Source: an uncultured Eubacteriales bacterium (GTDB lineage Bacteria; Bacillota; Clostridia; Oscillospirales; Acutalibacteraceae). Taken from it: 8,053 nt of DNA. The translations under genes and the position numbers were made by a program. Location of the stretch: assembly GCA_900320415.1 (NCBI GenBank), contig ONSE01000202.1, forward strand, positions 1-8,053, read 5' to 3'. The notes under the pieces were generated by a model, which saw nothing but the letters and a program-made list of their open reading frames with translations, had not been told where the DNA came from and made no database searches. Positions 6,651-8,053 of this stretch are shown piece after piece. Numbering within the stretch: position 1 is the first letter of the stretch; every line of letters starts with the position of its first letter.

Positions 6651-7250
6651 TCAATCGGGCTGCTGTCCGTCGTGCGCCTTCCACAGACACCCGGTGACGG
6701 CAAAATCCGTAAACTCCGCCGTGAACGATGAAGCTTCGGGGGAGCAGGCGTAGATGCCGAAGCGGATTTTTCCATTTCCCCTGCGCAGGTGACAAATCCT
6801 CATTTGCCGGAACCGCAGTCCGTCCTCCGAACACTCTACGCAAAAATCATCCTCACGACGGCTGAGACGGTACCACATCGTTTTGACCGCTGCGGGGATC
6901 TCTGTGGTCGCCCAGTCCGAGTATCCGTCATTTGTCACCACGGAGCCAAGGTGCTGAAAATCTCCGTTTTCATATTCCACCGAAGCCTTGAGCCAGTTTT
7001 CCGCATCGAGATACACCGCGACGCCGCACTGGTCGAACCGCTGATGGCTGTCCCCGAAGTGCGTTTTCACAACAAACGAAAAGAATTTTTCCTCCGTTTC
7101 CATCTGGAGCACAGGAGCGTTATCGTTGCGGAAATGATAATAGGTCCTCTGCCACAGATCTGTGTGCGGTTCGGTTGTGATAAGTATTCTGTTGTCCGAA
7201 ATCTCATAGTGCTTCGGCTCTCTTGTCCATCTGAGCTTTTGAATATCCAT
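6651..7250 (-). CDS. DUF1349 domain protein (concanavalin-A-like fold)
   Basis: The protein has 199 residues, matching the usual length of about 190-200 for stand-alone DUF1349 proteins. I chose the ATG at 7250-7248 because GGAGG lies directly upstream on the minus strand. Longer frames reaching 7418 lack such a site and would run through the promoter. Recognisable family blocks are FDQCGVAVYLDAENWLKASV (72-91), VEYENG (91-96), VVTNDGYSDWAT (104-115), the WYRLSRREDDFCVECSEDG block (126-144) and RFGIYACSPE (163-172). The family is predicted to have a jelly-roll lectin/glucanase-like fold, and bacterial members have no firmly assigned reaction. A sugar-related role is often guessed. No signal peptide or membrane helix is seen, so it is probably cytoplasmic. 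It is transcribed alone, convergent with the kinase operon and divergent from the SUFU gene. Confidence 0.88.
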   Translation of the reverse strand: MDIQKLRWTREPKHYEISDNRILITTEPHTDLWQRTYYHFRNDNAPVLQMETEEKFFSFVVKTHFGDSHQRFDQCGVAVYLDAENWLKASVEYENGDFQHLGSVVTNDGYSDWATTEIPAAVKTMWYRLSRREDDFCVECSEDGLRFRQMRICHLRRGNGKIRFGIYACSPEASSFTAEFTDFAVTGCLWKAHDGQQPD

Positions 7251-7295
7251 ATTGTCCTCCGTCTGTTCCTCGGTTATCCGACGATCTTTTTCTTC

Positions 7296-7324
7296 ATCAT
7301 AACAGATACTCCGCAGTTTGTCCA
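7296..7324 (-). promoter_or_regulatory. Promoter of the DUF1349 gene
   Basis: On the minus strand TGGACA (7324-7319, 5/6 to TTGACA) is separated by exactly 17 bases from TATGAT (7301-7296, 5/6 to TATAAT), which is preceded by TGT as in extended -10 promoters. It lies about 46 bases before the chosen ATG, leaving a short leader with the GGAGG site. Confidence 0.65.
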
Positions 7325-7338
7325 TAAATGTGACAAAC
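7316..7338. promoter_or_regulatory. Inverted repeat overlapping the DUF1349 -35 element (candidate operator)
   Basis: GTTTGTC (7316-7322) and GACAAAC (7332-7338) are perfect seven-base arms with nine bases between them. The left arm covers the -35 hexamer at 7319-7324. A repressor bound here would block the leftward promoter. The regulator is unknown. Confidence 0.5.
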
Positions 7339-7352
7339 AAGACCGAAAATTG

Positions 7353-7381
7353 TTGCATTTCCGGTTCTTTTGCGGTATCAT
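7353..7381 (+). promoter_or_regulatory. Possible rightward promoter for the SUFU gene
   Basis: TTGCAT (7353-7358, 3/6 to consensus) and TATCAT (7376-7381, 5/6) are 17 bases apart. The -35 match is poor, but it is the best rightward candidate I see between the DUF1349 start and the SUFU start. It would give a leader of about 200 bases containing repeat copy 2. Confidence 0.3.
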
Positions 7382-7408
7382 AAACGCAGAAGAATAGCTT
7401 ATGGGAAT

Positions 7409-7565
7409 CTCTAATCATTCAATGTCGTGCAGAAGTGCGGAAGATTTATGGCAGAGTATTATCAAAACTCCGCAGGAATACTGACGTATTTCAAGGGGGG
7501 TTGGCAAGATTGTGCCGTGAAGATTTCGTGCTTATGTGCGGTAAGGAATTCTTAGAGGTTCCCTT
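7409..7565. repeat. Direct repeat copy 2 (long form, 157 bp)
   Basis: This copy matches 1140-1231 over its two ends and carries 65 extra bases (7447-7511) bounded by AAGATT (7441-7446 and 7506-7511). The extra part contains inverted arms AGTATT/AATACT (7455-7460 and 7477-7482) and a G-run (7495-7500). The copy lies in the presumed leader of the SUFU gene and ends in AGAGGTTCCCTT, whose last bases form the left arm of the hairpin covering that gene's ribosome binding site. No insertion-sequence ends, target duplications or shared coding frame are visible. Confidence 0.8.
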
Positions 7566-7581
7566 GTATTATTACACAAGG
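7562..7581 (+). promoter_or_regulatory. Hairpin that can sequester the SUFU ribosome binding site
   Basis: CCTTGT (7562-7567) pairs with ACAAGG (7576-7581) around an eight-base loop. The right arm contains most of the Shine-Dalgarno AAGGAG (7578-7583), which is six bases before the ATG at 7590. The left arm partly consists of the conserved 3' end of repeat copy 2. Confidence 0.5.
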
Positions 7582-7589
7582 AGAGCAGT

Positions 7590-8053
7590 ATGACCAGGGA
7601 AGAATACATCAAAAAAATGAACGAGGATGACGAATGGGCGCCCGGCTGGGACGCGATCGAAGCGGAGTTTGCGCGTTTGTATCCCGGCAGCGAGCCTGCC
7701 CATTATGCGACGGCGATTCAGTCGCGCGCCATGTTTGCCTCACGGATCCGGCAGGAGGGCGGCACGGAATATCTCGACGGCTTTTCCGTTTATGATATGG
7801 GGAACGGCTGCCGTCATATCGTGACCTTCGGCATGAGTGAGCTGTATCCCGACAAGGAAGCGTACGGCAAGGAGTTCAGCCGCTGGGGCTACGAGATGAC
7901 CATCAAGCTCAGAGAAGCAACTGCCGAAGGCTGCCTGTGGGCGATGGATATGCTGTCCAACCTCGCACGGTATACCTATACCTCCGAACGCTGGTTTGAG
8001 CCGTATGAATGCATCCACGGAGGTGAGCCGCTCCACAAGGGAACCGATTCCCT
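7590..8053 (+). CDS. SUFU (suppressor of fused) domain protein, 3'-truncated by window end
   Basis: The frame from ATG 7590 stays open to the window end, giving 154 complete codons. AAGGAG six bases upstream fixes the start. It reads MTREEYIKKMNEDDEWAPGW at the N-terminus, then the family blocks HIVTFGMSELY (76-86), RWGYEMTIKL (98-107), LWAMDMLSNLARYTYTSERW (116-135) and a FEPYECIHGGEPLHKGTDS-like end (136-154). These match bacterial SUFU-domain proteins. No signal peptide or membrane segment is visible, so it should be cytoplasmic. Bacterial SUFU proteins were proposed by comparative genomics as immunity proteins against polymorphic toxins. No toxin is seen in this window, and the downstream sequence is missing, so that role is only a possibility. 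It is divergent from the DUF1349 gene and preceded by repeat copy 2. Confidence 0.88.
   Translation, partial: MTREEYIKKMNEDDEWAPGWDAIEAEFARLYPGSEPAHYATAIQSRAMFASRIRQEGGTEYLDGFSVYDMGNGCRHIVTFGMSELYPDKEAYGKEFSRWGYEMTIKLREATAEGCLWAMDMLSNLARYTYTSERWFEPYECIHGGEPLHKGTDS

Noticed and set aside
7251..7418. N-terminal extension of the DUF1349 protein to 255 residues
   Set aside because: The extension has no Shine-Dalgarno site, runs through the promoter and operator-like repeat, and does not resemble the family, while the ATG at 7250 has GGAGG upstream and gives the usual length.
7422..7555. Short frames in repeat copy 2 (20 codons from 7422; 35 codons from ATG 7448)
   Set aside because: Neither has a good ribosome binding site, and the equivalent frames in repeat copy 1 stop almost at once, so coding is not conserved.
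1140..7565. Composite transposon or integrated element bounded by the repeats
   Set aside because: No transposase, integrase, terminal inverted repeats or target-site duplication is visible, so only the repeats themselves are claimed.

Overview
The window looks like chromosomal DNA of a moderately GC-rich low-GC-phylum Gram-positive bacterium. A gut clostridial lineage such as Oscillospiraceae/Ruminococcaceae is my best guess. The evidence is strong AGGAG-type Shine-Dalgarno sites, short operonic gaps, sigma-A-like promoters, Rho-independent terminators, a permease/ATPase pair beside a two-component system, and proteins that read like clostridial homologues. The taxonomic call is inference from style, not from a marker gene.

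Layout. (1) Positions 1-1080 (+): the 3' part of a serine beta-lactamase/penicillin-binding-protein-like protein. The fold-defining context is well kept, but all three catalytic motifs are altered (SxxK to ALTH, YxN to ISD, HxG to ASG), so it is probably a pseudoenzyme. (2) Positions 1081-1515: a gene-free region with one copy of a repeat (1140-1231), two back-to-back terminator hairpins, and a promoter with an inverted repeat. (3) Positions 1522-6569 (+): a compact four-gene operon of duplicated FtsX-type ABC permease, ABC ATPase, OmpR-family response regulator and sensor histidine kinase, closed by a bidirectional terminator. (4) Positions 6651-7250 (-): a DUF1349 (concanavalin-A-like fold) protein convergent with the operon, with its own promoter and a possible operator. 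(5) Positions 7251-7589: a divergent intergenic region with the second, 65-bp-longer copy of the repeat and a hairpin that would cover the next gene's ribosome binding site. (6) From 7590 to the window end (+): the first 154 codons of a SUFU (suppressor of fused) domain protein.

How the genes may work together. The kinase and regulator probably sense an envelope-active compound or envelope state and control the permease/ATPase pair, as in peptide-antibiotic detoxification or sensing modules. The substrate cannot be read from the sequence. The kinase has an extracytoplasmic region of about 80 residues, so it need not rely on the transporter for sensing as Bce-type kinases do.

The most interesting signals are the catalytically dead beta-lactamase homologue, the two direct repeats (1140-1231 and 7409-7565) that bracket the operon plus the DUF1349 gene and differ by one clean 65-bp indel between AAGATT repeats, the ribosome-binding-site-sequestering hairpin before the SUFU gene, and inverted repeats overlapping two promoters. 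I found no clear evidence of a CRISPR array, tRNA, rRNA, insertion sequence or toxin gene.
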